Shown piece after piece: positions 1-12,304 of a stretch of DNA of 64,000 bases. The stretch spans positions 5,691,001-5,755,000 of the forward strand of contig OZ005621.1 in the NCBI GenBank assembly GCA_963930655.1, read 5' to 3'. Numbering within the stretch: the stretch's first letter is position 1; each line of letters starts with the position of its first letter. Made by a program: the position numbers and the translations under genes. This DNA comes from Myrica gale (taxonomy: Eukaryota; Streptophyta; Magnoliopsida; Fagales; Myricaceae). A model generated the notes under the pieces. It saw only the letters and a program-made list of their open reading frames with translations. It made no database searches and was not told the DNA's origin.

Positions 1-1540
1 AGTCACTTAAATCTTTTCTTCCACTTTTACCCTCCTTGAATTCGCGAAGACTTTCTTCTCTCTCTTCCAAACTCATTTTCTCCACTTTGTTTGACTCTCG
101 ATCCAACACATGCACTCGTCATCTCTCATTAAAGGGATGATTAAAGCGTATTTGACTGGAGGGTAACGTGGACAACACGTGAGCTTAGTACTGTTAATAT
201 TAACGGATAATTGGACTTCGAGGTGTTAATCACGGAAATCAAAAGTTTAAGCTTCAGCATCACGAAATCATGACAAAAAATGTAAAATTTCGAGTAACTC
301 ATCGTTTAAAGGTGTAAAGGGTAATAGCTTGCATGAATTTTAGGTAGTCGCGGAATAGATCTGTCGCTGGATACATCGCATAAAATAATGTAAGTTGGGT
401 GAAGGGAAAAGTATCCAAATAGAATATGAAGACACTGACATCTTATTCGAGCTATCTCATCATCCAGTATATTCAGTCAAAGTACTCATCAAAGGCCAGA
501 AAAAAAACAAACAAACAAAGAAAATAATTAACCAGTGAAAGTTTCTTCTTTTTACATCCACTATATTCAGTCAAATTACTCATCAAAAGCCTAAAACAAA
601 AAACCCATAGAAAGAACCAGTGAGAGTTTATATTTTATTTTTATAAAAATATAAAGAACCAGTGAAGAAAACCAGTGAAAGTTTTCTTCCTTTTTAGAAA
701 AACATTATGGTAAAAAATAAATTAACTAGTCAGTACAAAAAAAATGCCAAAGATCAAGCTAAAAATCTTCTAATTAATTCGAGGATCTATTATGAAAACA
801 ATATAAAATTTAAGAATTAAAAATTTAAGTTTTAAAATTAATAAACTACAATGAAATGAAAATGGTGTAAAATTCAATAATAAAAAATAATTTTTTCTTA
901 AGATTTTTTAAAAGGCTTATTTGGTTACATCTAAAACGTGTAGTCACCGAGCTTTGGGTGAAGCACACAGACTCGGTCCTACAGATCCATGCTTTTGGTG
1001 ATATCTGAAAATCTCTTTGAGAGCTAGACCACAAAGGTATGAAATATGATGAACCTGAAGCTGAGAACTGGTGGCCTCTAAACAGATATGTTAGATTCAA
1101 TAGGCAAGACAACTTTTGTTTAGGAAAAGGGAAAAAAAATGCCAGAAGGTAATAATTGCATGCATCTCCTCTAGTCATTTTGCACCTACTTTGAAGTGTC
1201 TTATTTGTATATTATACGATCATCAATAGATATATAAAGTATATAAAGAATTATTCTTAAATATCATGTATTAAATATTTATTCAATAACTCTCTTTTTT
1301 TTCCAAAGTTCCAAAATAAAATATGTAACCTTGAATAATTTTATCTCATTGCTTGGGTCATGAAAAGTGTTCCATAGGTGGTGAACAAGAACTGACACAC
1401 TTGCTCCAAAAATAAAACACCAAGCTATACACGTATTATCTTTGGAATTTTTTTTCTTTTTTATCTTATAGAAAAAATAAGACAAAATATACGGAGAAAA
1501 GAATACAAAAGTAACATGAAGATCTTCTCCTGTTCTAGAG
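1..1540. other. Gene-free AT-rich region
   Basis: I see no convincing gene here. The short open frames around 846-1485 are low-complexity, share no recognisable family motif and have no splice context. The stretch contains purine-rich and A-rich tracts and looks like ordinary intergenic DNA. Confidence 0.5.
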
Positions 1541-1543
1541 GCC

Positions 1544-2192
1544 TGGGCATATATTTCGGTTCAAACCGGAATTTTCGGTTCTCGTGCCCGTATCGGTTCT
1601 GTTCTGGTGTTCCGATATCGATGTTTCGGTATCGGTTTTGGTCATTTTTGGTACCGGAATCGGATCCCATTTCAGGAAAATTTTGGTTCCGGTACAATTT
1701 TTTTAAAAATTTTAATTTTAATTTAGAGTTTGTCTTTTTCAATTTGGATTATTTGATGAATGTTTAGTTGTTTACTTATTTGTATGGTTAATTATTTTTT
1801 AGTATTTTTTTGTAAATTTAATTTAAAGTTTATTTTGATGGTGTTTATTTTATTTTGGAATTTAGTTGTTTAGTTGTAATTTTAATTTATAGTTTATTTT
1901 GAAATCCTGAAATAGAGAAATATTGTTTTGAAATTTAGTTGTTTAGTTGTAATTTTAATTTATAATTATTTGCCCCACAAAACACAACTCAAAAAATTCA
2001 TTTTTGGGTCAATGAGCCCAAATTAAATCTTTCTTTTTAGGCACATATAAGGAACCAGAATTTTCGATTCCATAAATTCTGATTCCAATTCCGATTCTAT
2101 TCAAGTTTATTCTAAAACGGAACTGGAATAAAATTTTTGATTCTAGTAATTACCGAAACCGGAATGACGTCCGTTCTCGTGTCCACCCTTAA
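1544..2192. repeat. Degenerate CGGTT-rich non-autonomous transposon
   Basis: The left part (1550-1690) repeats CGGTTC and CGGAAT words. The right part (2055-2185) carries their complements, so the two ends can pair as a degenerate foldback. It resembles the CCGGT-rich hAT-like element at 5548-5953, but I could not find a clean terminal repeat or a target-site duplication. The middle is AT-rich, and the short frames inside it are by-products of the repeat. Confidence 0.35.
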
Positions 2193-2901
2193 AAGTCCGT
2201 CATGCATGATCTCGTCATACAAGCCGTTAGATAAAGTGAAACATAGAGATCTTCACTATCTATTTTGTCCCATGCGAGTGTTACGTTAATGCGTCCCGTG
2301 AATCAAGTCCGTTTTGATTTAGAAAAAAAAAAGAATCAAGTCCGTTTTAGTTGGCCTCTCTTTTGTTGTTTAATCTAAAAAAGGGGCATTGGTTGACGCT
2401 TGGAAGTTGGACCCCCACGTACTACTGTTCTTGTTATTGCTGTGCCCTAGCCACCCGATCATAGAGAGGGTACACTAAAATGATTTATAGTTTCCAGCAA
2501 ATTACAGGGTCATACAAGCAATCAATAACTTAATAATAAGGGATAGATACAATTTATATTTTCTAATCGACACTTTATACTTTTTAATTAGACTCAATTA
2601 TAATTTGCACCCACTTATATATGTGGTTCCTTGAGAATAGATGATGTATACGAGTTGATCAAGGTCCTGGTAGTCATTTGACCGACCCTAATTAGACTTT
2701 TCACAGTAATAAATCTCTTGACTTAAACAATATAAGTGGTGAAAAGTTGTTACACTTGTCTGACATTTGCGGTAGCAATAAACTCTCTTGTATGGCCAAA
2801 CTAGATTAAGCATATTCGAGCCTATATCAAGAGGAATGTTCCAAATTATCTCTCGTTGCACAAAAAAAATATTAATTAAGAATTGTACGTGCATCTATAC
2901 T
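2193..2901. other. Intergenic DNA, nothing recognised
   Basis: No gene is supported. A short imperfect duplication with the word AATCAAGTCCGTTTT is present near 2300-2350. The minus-strand frame at 2688-2894 has no family motif. Confidence 0.4.
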
Positions 2902-4100
2902 CAGTGGCGGAATCAGGAATCCAATATTCTGAAAACATTGTAAAATAATTTTGTGATTAATCAAACAAGGAAGAGCTCCAAGCACAGAAATATCCATCAG
3001 TAATTAACCAAATATACATGTCAAAGCAATGAATATAAATGCCAACAATTAATTACAAAACCATATTAACTATTGCAATTTTTTTCTCCTTTTTCATCTC
3101 CAAGCCCTTTCTTTTGATGTTTATTGAGATGCAGGGCAATGATTTTACTGCTTCCAAATTTTCAGCTATTCTAACATGTAAATTGATGATCACAAAATTC
3201 TGTGCAACTCTAGTTTCAAAAGTAACAAATCATACTTTAACCCTACTATATAAATACTACCAAATAAAATACAAAGACCTGACAAATTTATATATATTAA
3301 AATTGTTAGTTGCATTGACCTAGCAATGCTGAAATGATATCATCAAAGTCCCACTATTTATCGCTAGTTCATAAGATACAATAAGTCTCAAGGAAAGATG
3401 TGCAATCTCTTATGCGCAAAAAATGCTTCTACTGTGTCATCTGCCCAGGTACTTGGGCTAAACGGTAGGTTCACACTTAAAACTCATAACAATTGGTTGT
3501 GAATCTTAGTGCTACTCATATCTGACTAGATTCTTGAGGCTGATGTAAATTCTCCTCTGAGACAGATCTACAAGATCTTGTTTTCTATATTTATTGTCAG
3601 TTATTTAATGCATGACACAAGTAATTGAACGTAAAAGTCAATTATCACTAACTGACACGCATAGAGGAATAGAATAACCAGCAAAATAAGGATAAAAGTG
3701 TTGCCCGATAAATAGATTGAAAAAAATACGAAGTGCATAACCTACTTGATTAGCATAACAGTAAGGTAGAAGAACCAAAAGAATGCAAAAAATAATAGTA
3801 TATCCTTATTATCAGCGAGAATTCACCTAAAGAAGCAATCTCAAAACCTTCAATCTTATAAAATCTTCAACCCAGAATCAACTACACAAATTGAAGGGGA
3901 TCGGGCCTAGGCCTTTCAGGACCTAATGAGGATCATATGAAGTTGGCCTGTACCTATGGGTATCGGGCCCAGACCATCTTCTATTAAAAAATATATATAC
4001 ATATAAATTGTTTTTTTTGGGAAATATATACATATAATTTTTTTTTTGGGAATGGAGGGTGTCCGCCGACCCCCTTCGCTACCCCTTAGTTCCGCCCCTG
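2902..4100. mobile_element. Possible hAT-like non-autonomous element
   Basis: The left end reads CAGTGGCGGAATCAGGA. The complement of the right end reads CAGGGGCGGAACTAAGG, giving an imperfect terminal inverted repeat of about 12-15 bp. The flanks are TCTATACT and TTTATGCT, which match at 6 of 8 positions and could be a decayed 8-bp target-site duplication. The interior has no transposase motif; the plus-strand frame at 3039-3323 is unconvincing. The hAT call is inference from the end sequence and the duplication length. Confidence 0.4.
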
Positions 4101-4894
4101 TTTATGCTAGATTTTGTTTAGCTTTGATTTTACTAAGATCAATCCAACGTTATTTCCATAAGGTCGAACTCTTAAAAGATAGATTCTTAAATTCAATCTC
4201 AAATCATCTGCGGAGAGTGATGCGAGACAAACAAATCTTAGTTTTTCGCCTTAATTACAATGTTAATTAGTATGTTCTTCATGTTGTTAACTAAGATTTG
4301 AGTGTCCTAATTATACTATATACATCATATTTATATTTCTTTTTTTTACGTATTTTTTAAATTCATGAGCTAGGTACACTTAACGAATATTGAGCACTTC
4401 TTTCTATAATCTTCAATTACCTAGCGTCGGATCTACCCTACCAAAAAACATTATGGTTCTACTCTTATTAGCTTGCTTTGGGACTAATTAATTAAAGCTA
4501 TTGTCTTAATTAGCAGTCATGTGTGTGTATATATATATATATATAACTACTTTATTAGCAAATGAGGACAAGTAGTCTTTAATTATTGTGTTTGGTACTA
4601 ATCCGAGACTATTTGGGGAGGGGACCAGACATAGTTTTGACAGACAATAGCCTTACCGTGCTATTAATGCAGCTTGATTATGCTGCTAGTAATGGGTTAT
4701 TTATTTGTATGGACAGGTGAGCAGCATAATAAGCACTACCATTAACTAAGCAGCTCTCAACTTAGATCTGCTTTAAAAAATAATGGACCGTTTTAATTTA
4801 TTTGCATTAACTGCAAAAACAAAGTTATCCGTTTATTAGATTCAAAGGCTTAAATGGGTACACGTGGCTATACCATTTTACTAGTATCTAATGT
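4101..4894. other. Intergenic DNA with a short TA repeat
   Basis: No gene is recognised. A short alternating TA run lies near 4528-4544. The rest is AT-rich unique-looking sequence. Confidence 0.4.
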
Positions 4895-5355
4895 AAGGAG
4901 GAAAGTCATAATTAGCCCTATATTTATCGGTAAAAACCAATCTTGTATCCTTTATTTTGAAAAAAGCGATTTGAAACACTTAACTTTTGAAACTCATCAA
5001 TTCACGCCCGTCCAAATTATGCATTAAGTCAAACGAGAATCACGCAAAAATATCAGAATGCCCTCTAATTCTAAATTCTAATTAATAAATAAAAATAATA
5101 GAAATTTAAGAAATAAATTAATAATAAATAGATTATTAAAATAAAGTTTCAATAATTTTATTTTAAAAATATCATTTTTATCTTTAATGATTTATTTTGG
5201 TCATTTTTATATTGTTCTGTTTGATTTAACATATGATTTGGACGGGAGCGTGAATCGACAAGTTTCAAAAGTTAAGAGTCTGAAATCGCTATTTTTAAAA
5301 TAGAGGATATCAATTTTACCCATAAATATGAGGGCTAACTATAATTTTTCTCCTT
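4895..5355. mobile_element. Foldback/MULE-like MITE with long inverted repeats
   Basis: The two ends are inverted copies of each other over about 140 bp. The left end starts AAGGAGGAAAGTCATAATTA; the complement of the right end starts AAGGAGAAAAATTATAGTTA. Shared internal words include TTAACTTTTGAAAC and GTCCAAAT. The element is flanked by a direct AATGT on both sides (4890-4894 and 5356-5360). There is no coding capacity. Long inverted repeats suggest a non-autonomous MULE or foldback element, though a 5-bp duplication is shorter than the 9 bp expected for MULEs. Confidence 0.6.
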
Positions 5356-5547
5356 AATGTAAACTTCAGAAGCTAGTCGAAGATACAAAGACAAATACAA
5401 TCCAAAATACAAATAAAGTTTTTATTTTTAAAATGATGGGTTTAGTTTCAGCTGTTCTTTTGCAATGGATAGACACTGTAAATAATGATATTTTATTCCA
5501 CGATAATTTGGTATTTATATTTTGTCTAACTAAACATAGGTTAGGAG

Positions 5548-5953
5548 TAGGGGTGTCCAACATCCGGTCCGGGCCGGTTCGGTCCGGTTTGGCCGGCCAA
5601 ACCGAAACTTTTTCAAAGCATATAGACCGGACCGGTTATATGATCGGACCGGTCCGGTTCAGTTTCCGGTTTATCCGGTCCGGTCTGGGCCGGTTTGGGT
5701 CGGTCTGGGCCATGCCATTTTGGGCCGGCTTTGGGCCGGTTTTTGGGTTGGGCCTTGCCATTTTGGGCTAATTTCCGGTTTGGACCGATTTGGAGAGGTA
5801 TACTCCGGTCCGATCCCGAGTTTTCATGAGGGTAACCCAGAACCGGACCGGAATACACCGGTTTACCGGTCCTGTCAACCCAGTTGACTAAAAGTCAACC
5901 GGTTTGGGTTAAAACCGGTCCGGCCGGTCCGGCCGGGTTTTTGGACAGGCCTA
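5548..5953. mobile_element. CCGGT-rich hAT-type non-autonomous element
   Basis: The element begins TAGGGGTGTCCAA and ends TTGGACAGGCCTA, an imperfect terminal inverted repeat. It is flanked by a perfect 8-bp direct repeat GTTAGGAG (5540-5547 and 5954-5961). The interior is dense in CCGG, CCGGT and GGCC words and is much more GC-rich than its surroundings, so it can fold extensively. An 8-bp target duplication with TAGGG-type ends is characteristic of the hAT superfamily. Open frames here on both strands are by-products of the repeats. Confidence 0.75.
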
Positions 5954-5961
5954 GTTAGGAG

Positions 5962-7466
5962 TTAGTGAGAGTGAATTGTAATAATTTTTATTTTGAGGAA
6001 AAAAAATTTCTTTTAACTATAGTGTTAATACTATGTTGGAAGTCTGACCTATCAAATTTTATGAATAGATCATGTGGTAAGGTTTTAACTATTAGATGTT
6101 ATTTAAAGGTACACATTAATGATTTTTAATAGTTCGATAGATGAATGTGAAGAATTTAATAATTTAGATTAAACGTACTTTGATTTCATAATTTAAGGCA
6201 TAAAGTGATTATTGTTATTTTTTTAATCTATTCTCAAAGTCCCGCGTATCTTAAATTGTCTCACACCTTAACCTCAGAAGAGAGGATTGTCTATATTTGG
6301 TTTGTTTCTCGAAACGTTTTCAAAATTTTCTCACAATTATTTTTTTATAAATGTTAATATTCTGTTTTACGAATTTCAATAATTTTTAATAATTTTTTTA
6401 TAAAATCATATAATTTATAAAAAAAATTTACCAATCTCAAAAAAATCTAGACCGAATTAAAAAACAAACACAGAAAATATTTTTAAAACCAAACCTTCCC
6501 ATTACCAGGCATAGCCACTGCTCCACGGATAAACTTTGGCTATTATTCTTAGACCTAGCTGTGTATTCTGAGGTTGGATCTTAGCCCGAGTTTTCAATGG
6601 ATTGATATCAGAGCTCCCACAGCGACAAAACAACAGTTGTGGATAAGTGTAGCACCGTCTGTCTCTTTCTCCTCGAAGGCAGAACCAGAGGAGAAGGATT
6701 TTGGATGGCTTCGATTTCTTCCACGTCCCCATTCCCAACGCTTTCCAATGTATATTTTTTTGTCCTAAAGCAAAGCTTTAATACGGTCAGCGAGCTCATT
6801 GAGTACCTGTCGTTTACATAGAAACCAGAAACCAGGCTAACCAATCTTTATTGGAATTGGGTAGCAGTTGGGAAACAATCCTTCCCCCATTACCAGGCAT
6901 CGAATCTGCTTTACTCCAGGAGAGGAAGGGGTGTGACAACAATCAACGTCTGCCGAAGAAGCATCTTACGCAAAGCCAATAAAATTCGTGAAAGATTTGA
7001 TGTGCTGATTCGCTGAAGATGCCTTTTGAAAGTCACCCCACCCGGATACCCTCGTGTTTAATTTAAGATCCACATTCCACAGTCCTAGCTAGCTAGCTTT
7101 TCGAGTTTAGCTATGAATTTATTACGGTGGCTTGTCGTACAAGTTTTTCACTTTTACCCAGAACCAAAAAGAAGGAACTTATAATGAAAACATCACACAA
7201 TTGAAAAAGTGATTTCAAGCATTCGGGTTTTATATAAGGTTATCATGATCATTAAAAAAAAAACAATTTTGCACATATTATAGGTGCAAATAGAAGGTAA
7301 AGCTCAAAGCTGGATTAAAATGAGAAATTATAAATAGGATCTGAAATCTTAAAATCGCTACGTAATTGTTGATTCAATATGTCACAAGTTTTTATTTGAA
7401 TATCGTGCACAGGTCGATTTGGAGGAGAGAGATTTGAGGTGTAAAGGTGGGAAGGCCGAACTTCAA
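5962..7466. other. Intergenic DNA with possible decayed MITE
   Basis: No gene is supported. About 6285-6497 is very AT-rich, with GGTTTG near the left and its complement CAAACC near the right, and may be a decayed MITE. The overlapping short frames on both strands at 6500-6850 have no family motif. A similar word, CATTACCAGGCAT, occurs near 6499 and 6888. Confidence 0.4.
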
Positions 7467-7776
7467 GGCTATATTGGTTTCGAGAAAAAAAATTGTAGAA
7501 TTTTAGAGAAATTGTGAATTTTTATGTTGTATAGTATTTTATTGGTGTTTGTATAAGTAGAGAGAGAAATGATTTGATGTAATTATTTAATAAAAAAGAA
7601 TTGGAGTTATTGTGAAAAAATATAGAAAGAGAATTTTTATGTCGAATAAAAAATTAAAAAATTGTTGGATATTGTGTAAAATGTATTGGTTTTTGTGTTT
7701 GAATTTTGAATATGTTCGGTGGTAGATTTGTGAATATACTTAGAATCCTGAAAAAAGTGTGAAAACGAACATATCT
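7467..7776. mobile_element. MITE, family B, copy 1
   Basis: This 310-bp AT-rich segment is closely similar along its whole length to 23390-23697. The shared words include GTAGAATTTTAGAGAA-like and GGTGGTAGATTTGTGAATAT. The right end GAAAACGAACAT is preserved; the left end has decayed relative to the other copy. It has no coding capacity. Confidence 0.65.
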
Positions 7777-8079
7777 TTCATTAGGTTTATTTACCAATAG
7801 GCCGAGTAGTGGGCCATTAAACTTGGGCCTGATTTATCACTTGGGCTCCTATTGTCGATGTTCGGTTTCAGGAAATCTGTAGAAACCGAATGCAGTGGCA
7901 TGTTATGTTCGGCGAGCAGTGGTATATTTTTAGGATGCTTAACAGTGATGATCAGAACATGTCGACTGTCATTGTCCCCTTGCACGTGGTACTTTGTCCC
8001 CTGCTGCCTTGCTACTGCAGTTTGTCGTTTTACAAATTTTTGCCTTTTTGTTTTTTTGTTTTTTTTTTACTTTTAAATA

Positions 8080-8257
8080 TTTAAATTTTAATAAAAAATT
8101 AATAATTTTGAAATAAATAAAAATAACTTTAAACATCATCATTACTTTTTTACACATCATCAATCTCTACACAAACACCAATACAACTTTTACAACACCT
8201 AAAAATTCTCAAAATACTCCAAATCCTACAAAAATTCTCAAAACGAACATAACCTTG
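8080..8257. repeat. Partial MITE relic related to family B, opposite orientation
   Basis: The segment ends AAAACGAACATAACC, the complement of the left terminus of the family B copy at 23390. Upstream words such as CAAAAATTCTCAAAAC also match that end in reverse. The other terminus is not recognisable, so this is a truncated or diverged copy. Confidence 0.4.
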
Positions 8258-8559
8258 TGTTAGTGAGTCAGATATTGGGCCGAGATTAACTCGACCCAAG
8301 TACCAGCAGACCCAGCCCATTTTAGGAAGGGTTATATCTGTTTGGCTGTTTCCGTAGATGGGTTGGCTCTCGAAACAGCTTGATCTTGTGGTTGTGAGTT
8401 TAATACAATTGGCTTATATATATATATATAAAAAGAATTGAATACAATTGAGATATTTTTCTATTTGTTGCATATCGCGAATTCAATCTTTAATAATTAG
8501 CAGATTTGTCCAATATTTTATTTAATTGTTTATGCATGGGAATGAAAGTATATAGCAGA

Positions 8560-8800
8560 TTTGTGTTTGAAGGTGATTCTCAGCTCATTTTTCGAGCTGT
8601 TTCAGATTATAACTTCCCCATGGAAGGCCCGGTAGCTGACTGCAGTGGGTTTCTCGGCGTCAAAACCAGATGGCACACAACCTAGCTTCCTGGGTTGCTC
8701 GTTGTTTTTCTTTTGGCTCCCTTATGTATTTCGCTTTTACCTCCTTCTGTTTCTAAGGCGGATGTCTTTGAACCTTCTTAGTTTTCTAATTTGAATCTAA
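8560..8800 (+). pseudogene. LINE-type RNase H (RVT_3) relic
   Basis: One plus-strand frame reads VFEGDSQLIF followed by a decayed stretch with words like RWHTT and a C-terminal tail similar to the plant RNase H-like domain found at the 3' end of LINE-type elements. In that family the motif EGDS is followed by a histidine and a NxxAHxLA block; here the second block is frameshifted and interrupted by stops. No reverse transcriptase is next to it. It is a decayed fragment, not a gene. Confidence 0.5.
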
Positions 8801-9058
8801 CTTTTGCTTAGAATATATATATAGCAGGGCAACGGACATGATGCCTTTGAACATAACTACAGAACTCGAGCAATTGCCCCTGTAGGTACCCAAAAGGATA
8901 GATCAAGGCATCAAGCCACAATCAGAAATTGATAAGTAAAGCCCAAAACTGACTCGTTCGAAGCTAAAACAATGCATGATAAGAATCCTGTGCGGGTGGA
9001 AAACGAAAAAACTAGAGAGAAAATTGATCTTAAGTAAGCTGTATAGACTTGATGAGGA

Positions 9059-11240
9059 TCAGGCCGAGATGAGAGCCTCATGTTCCCTTCCTTCTTCCAG
9101 TACATGACCTGAGACATTCTTGCACGGGTTACTGGTCCTCCTGTAAATCGCATACAGCACGAGCTGCGCTGCTCCGAGTAGAAACCCAGTTCCATTTGGT
9201 ACCTATCCCACAAACTCGCATTCTTGTTAAGTTGAACAACGTTGTATTTATTTAAATATTTTTTTTGTTCCCAACAAGCTGCTTTATAAGTACCAAGATT
9301 GCAGTCAGAGCCTTTTTTCAAAAGGGTGCTAATTGTCTGGTCTAAGTCGTTCCCTTTTGATTTAAGCAAACAATAGCCATGAACGTGCAATCGTCATTAA
9401 TTAACTGACAGAATGCTAGAGACTGCCCCTACCAGAGATGACTAAAGAATCCAATGGAAATCAAGCATGCGTAAAACTCTCCTCATTTGACCCGTACAAT
9501 GATATTATTAAAGCAATTGCAATGTCCCACTATATCCCACCACCCACTATATAAGTGGGCGTATATATGCATATATTTGCACGTAAAGCTGGCAGATTAG
9601 GATATCGATAAGAGTGACTTAAATGAGACCCCACCTAGCTAGCTCCTTCTATCACCCATTGGATGGAGTGCAAAACACTTCATTATCACCGATGAATGAG
9701 AACGAGCTCAGAGAAAAGAAGGGTTACAGAAAGTTATTAATCTTCAAGTCGTTAAATTACCATCAAACTTTCATATAAGACAGTAGAGATCCAAGGTGTT
9801 CCTCTACTGCTCAAAAAAATTTCATCTGTAAAGAGTGGATGGTCATGAGAAAGAATAGAGTGAATCACGTACCAAAAGGATGTAATCATGTACAAGAAGA
9901 GCATAGAGAGCCCATGTCCCACCGTTCAGGAAAAAGAAAAATGATAGGAAGAACGGCATGTACTCCACGCTCTTGGTTGTCACCGCTGTTCTCTGAAAAA
10001 ACAGACACAATATTAGTCTCCGTCACCTCGTAATGAGTCCAATAAAGAAGTCTTAACAGCTCGAGGTGATTGAAATGGGTGGGTTATAGCCTATAGGTTA
10101 TATTAGAGCTGAGGCGCACCCAAGGCGCGCAGTTGATCAACCGTTTTTTGGTCCGAGAACTAAGAGTGTGTTTGTGTCTTAAAATTTTTGGTATCGACTT
10201 TAGTGTTGGTATTGGGTTTAGTGAAAAAGTGAAGAGAGATAATATTTTATATTTTTTGTAATATTTTATATTTTTTATGGGAGAGAAAAAGATTATATTA
10301 GAGTATTTTATTAGGAGAGATAAAATTTTGGGTAAAATTTTGGTTGCAAACGCAGCCTAATTCGTCGCGGAATGACTGCAAAATATAGACCTCGATATAT
10401 AGAAGAAGAACAAAGAAGGAAAATAATACAAAAGAAATAAATCCAGGACCATTAGAACTTCAATTCTTACTATGATGGCTAGTGGTGAGCCATACATCAC
10501 AATATTTAGCCCTGCGCCCAAGAACCCTACTGCATCAATACGCGTTTCTCCCTGCAATGCCAACTGAGTTACAATAACTGCTGCTGCTAGGAAGCCCACA
10601 TCCAAGATACCGACAAGAATTGCAGTCTTAACCTGGAATTGTTTATACAACTATCATATATATGGTGGTAAGTACTTCGACAATATTCGCAGCTATGATC
10701 ACTAACGACGGAAATAGGTATTTACCTTCAACTCCGTTGGCGCATATATAAGGAATAAGAGGATGTAGATAATCTCGACAAAGATGCCAAAACCGTTGAC
10801 AGTGGCAACTAGCAGTTCTCCCGCCTTTATAATTCCGTAGTACGTCCACAGGGATGAGTTTAACAAGGTGCAAATGTAAGGAAGGCTGTCAAAGTCTTCT
10901 GTTGAGCGGTGCTTTATGATTCGCCAAAATATAGCACTGCGTTGACAATTAATGGATATTCTTTAGTGTCAATAACGATAACATGGCTTAAAATGCTTGA
11001 CTAATAAAGGGTAGAATGCCTGAAATGATTAGAACTCTTTTCAGCTTACACAGGGGAAAGAAACATTAGTACTGAGATGATGTTTCCTGCAAAAAGGACA
11101 AGCCCCGAGTTCAATATATATATAACCTTTCTTCGCATGTACAGTAAACTAATTAAAGACCTCACCAACAATGTGCGTACAGCTCATAGATCAAATGGCT
11201 ACTCACCTATGATCCCGACAGAAAAACTCAGTCCTTCCAT
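9059..11240 (-). CDS. SWEET sugar transporter (SWEET16/17 type)
   Basis: Six exons join into a 235-aa protein: 11240-11207, 11087-11051, 10936-10726, 10632-10471, 9992-9873 and 9202-9059, with exon sizes 34, 37, 211, 162, 120 and 144 bp. Every intron is GT-AG and the frame is kept throughout. The protein starts MEGLSFSVGIIG and shows both MtN3/saliva repeats: SSLWTYYGI with TVNGFGIFVE in the first half, and GAGLNIVMYGSPL, TTKSVEYMPF and VPNGTGFLLG in the second. SWEETs are seven-helix uniporters for sugars; clade IV (SWEET16/17) members act at the vacuolar membrane with fructose and glucose. Clade placement is by sequence resemblance and is less certain than the family. SPVAIFW has Ile where relatives usually have Thr. 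A MITE lies in intron 4. A TATA-rich run (11467-11482) sits about 230 bp upstream of the ATG. Confidence 0.93.
10164..10357. mobile_element. Tourist/Harbinger-type MITE (family A, copy 1) in SWEET intron 4
   Basis: The ends GAGTGTGTTTG and CAAACGCAGCC are inverted relative to each other and flanked by TAA on both sides (10161-10163 and 10358-10360), the 3-bp duplication of PIF/Harbinger elements. The interior (GTGAAAAAGTGAAGAGAG and similar words) matches copies at 31832, 45590 and 47089. It lies inside intron 4 of the SWEET gene, away from the splice sites. Confidence 0.7.
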
Positions 11241-12300
11241 GTCTCAAACTAAGTGCTTCTGATCCGATGAGAATAGAAAAGAATTTTGTATTATGGCCGA
11301 GTTTTCCTATTAGGGGAAGACGGAAAGAGGTGGCCGGCGGGAATGGGATGGTGTCATTTTATGTATTGCAAGGAAGGAAGAACGGAATTATGGAAGTGCA
11401 GAAAGTTGTACAGAAGAATTCTGGAAAATTTCTGTATGATCAGCTTTCTTTTACTTCGCAGACTTCATATATATATATATAGGTGTATTATACACTGTGC
11501 CTGATCTGTTGGCGTGAGCTGTATAATTTGGAGAGATTACAAAAATCTCTTCAATCACGGATCTTTTATGATTCTAGTCTAAAGGTTTGATTTAGGAAGA
11601 TCATGGAAATCAATATCTTCCTGAACCAGGAAGTTTCCTCCCTGATATGTAGCATTGAGTAAAGTTTCTTTTTTGCTTCTTTTAATTTGTTGCGTGGCCA
11701 TATGCTCTTCTAAATGACCATGTGTATCATGAGCTGTCGGCGTATGATATAATATTTGTCGACATATGTTTTCCTGATAATTTCGGGGACCCTGATGTCT
11801 GACCAGCCCCACCATTAACAGCTATGTTGAGGCATGAATCACATGTTCTCCCACTAATTGCGAGGGAACCTTTTGTTTGTGAGGATTTTCCTCGTGATAT
11901 ATATTTACCCCCATTAGTTAGCGTGGTACATACGTATCAATGTTGTCAATTACAGCAGTCCCTGCAGGCATGATGGTATATATAGAGTTCACGGCACACC
12001 GTACATATCAGTGATATATGTTCTCATTTAAAAGATTTATCGTCAACTTTGTCTAAAGAACAGAGCACTTCTTACCACCACGATTCCAAATTATTGCAAA
12101 AATTTAGAGTAGGTTAAAATTTCCTGTTCATGAATCTCAATCGATTTCAGAATTCTTCCAAATCAAGTACATCCAAAAAAAAAGAGTTTTCTTTGGCTTT
12201 TAAAGGTAGAGTTGGATAAGGTTCAAACTCTCAGATCATTAAACAGAAGTCATATAATTAAGGCAATAAGATAGAATTAATACGGGAAGGTAATTAATTA
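11241..12300. other. SWEET upstream region, no gene
   Basis: This stretch lies 5' of the SWEET gene on the minus strand. It contains a (TA)n run at 11467-11482 that could serve as a TATA element. The short frames at 11267-11815 show no family motif. No other feature is supported. Confidence 0.45.
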
Positions 12301-12304
12301 GGAA

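Noticed and set aside
5433..5858. Open frames on both strands rich in Gly, Pro and Arg
   Set aside because: They are produced by the CCGGT repeats of the hAT-like element and have no family motif.
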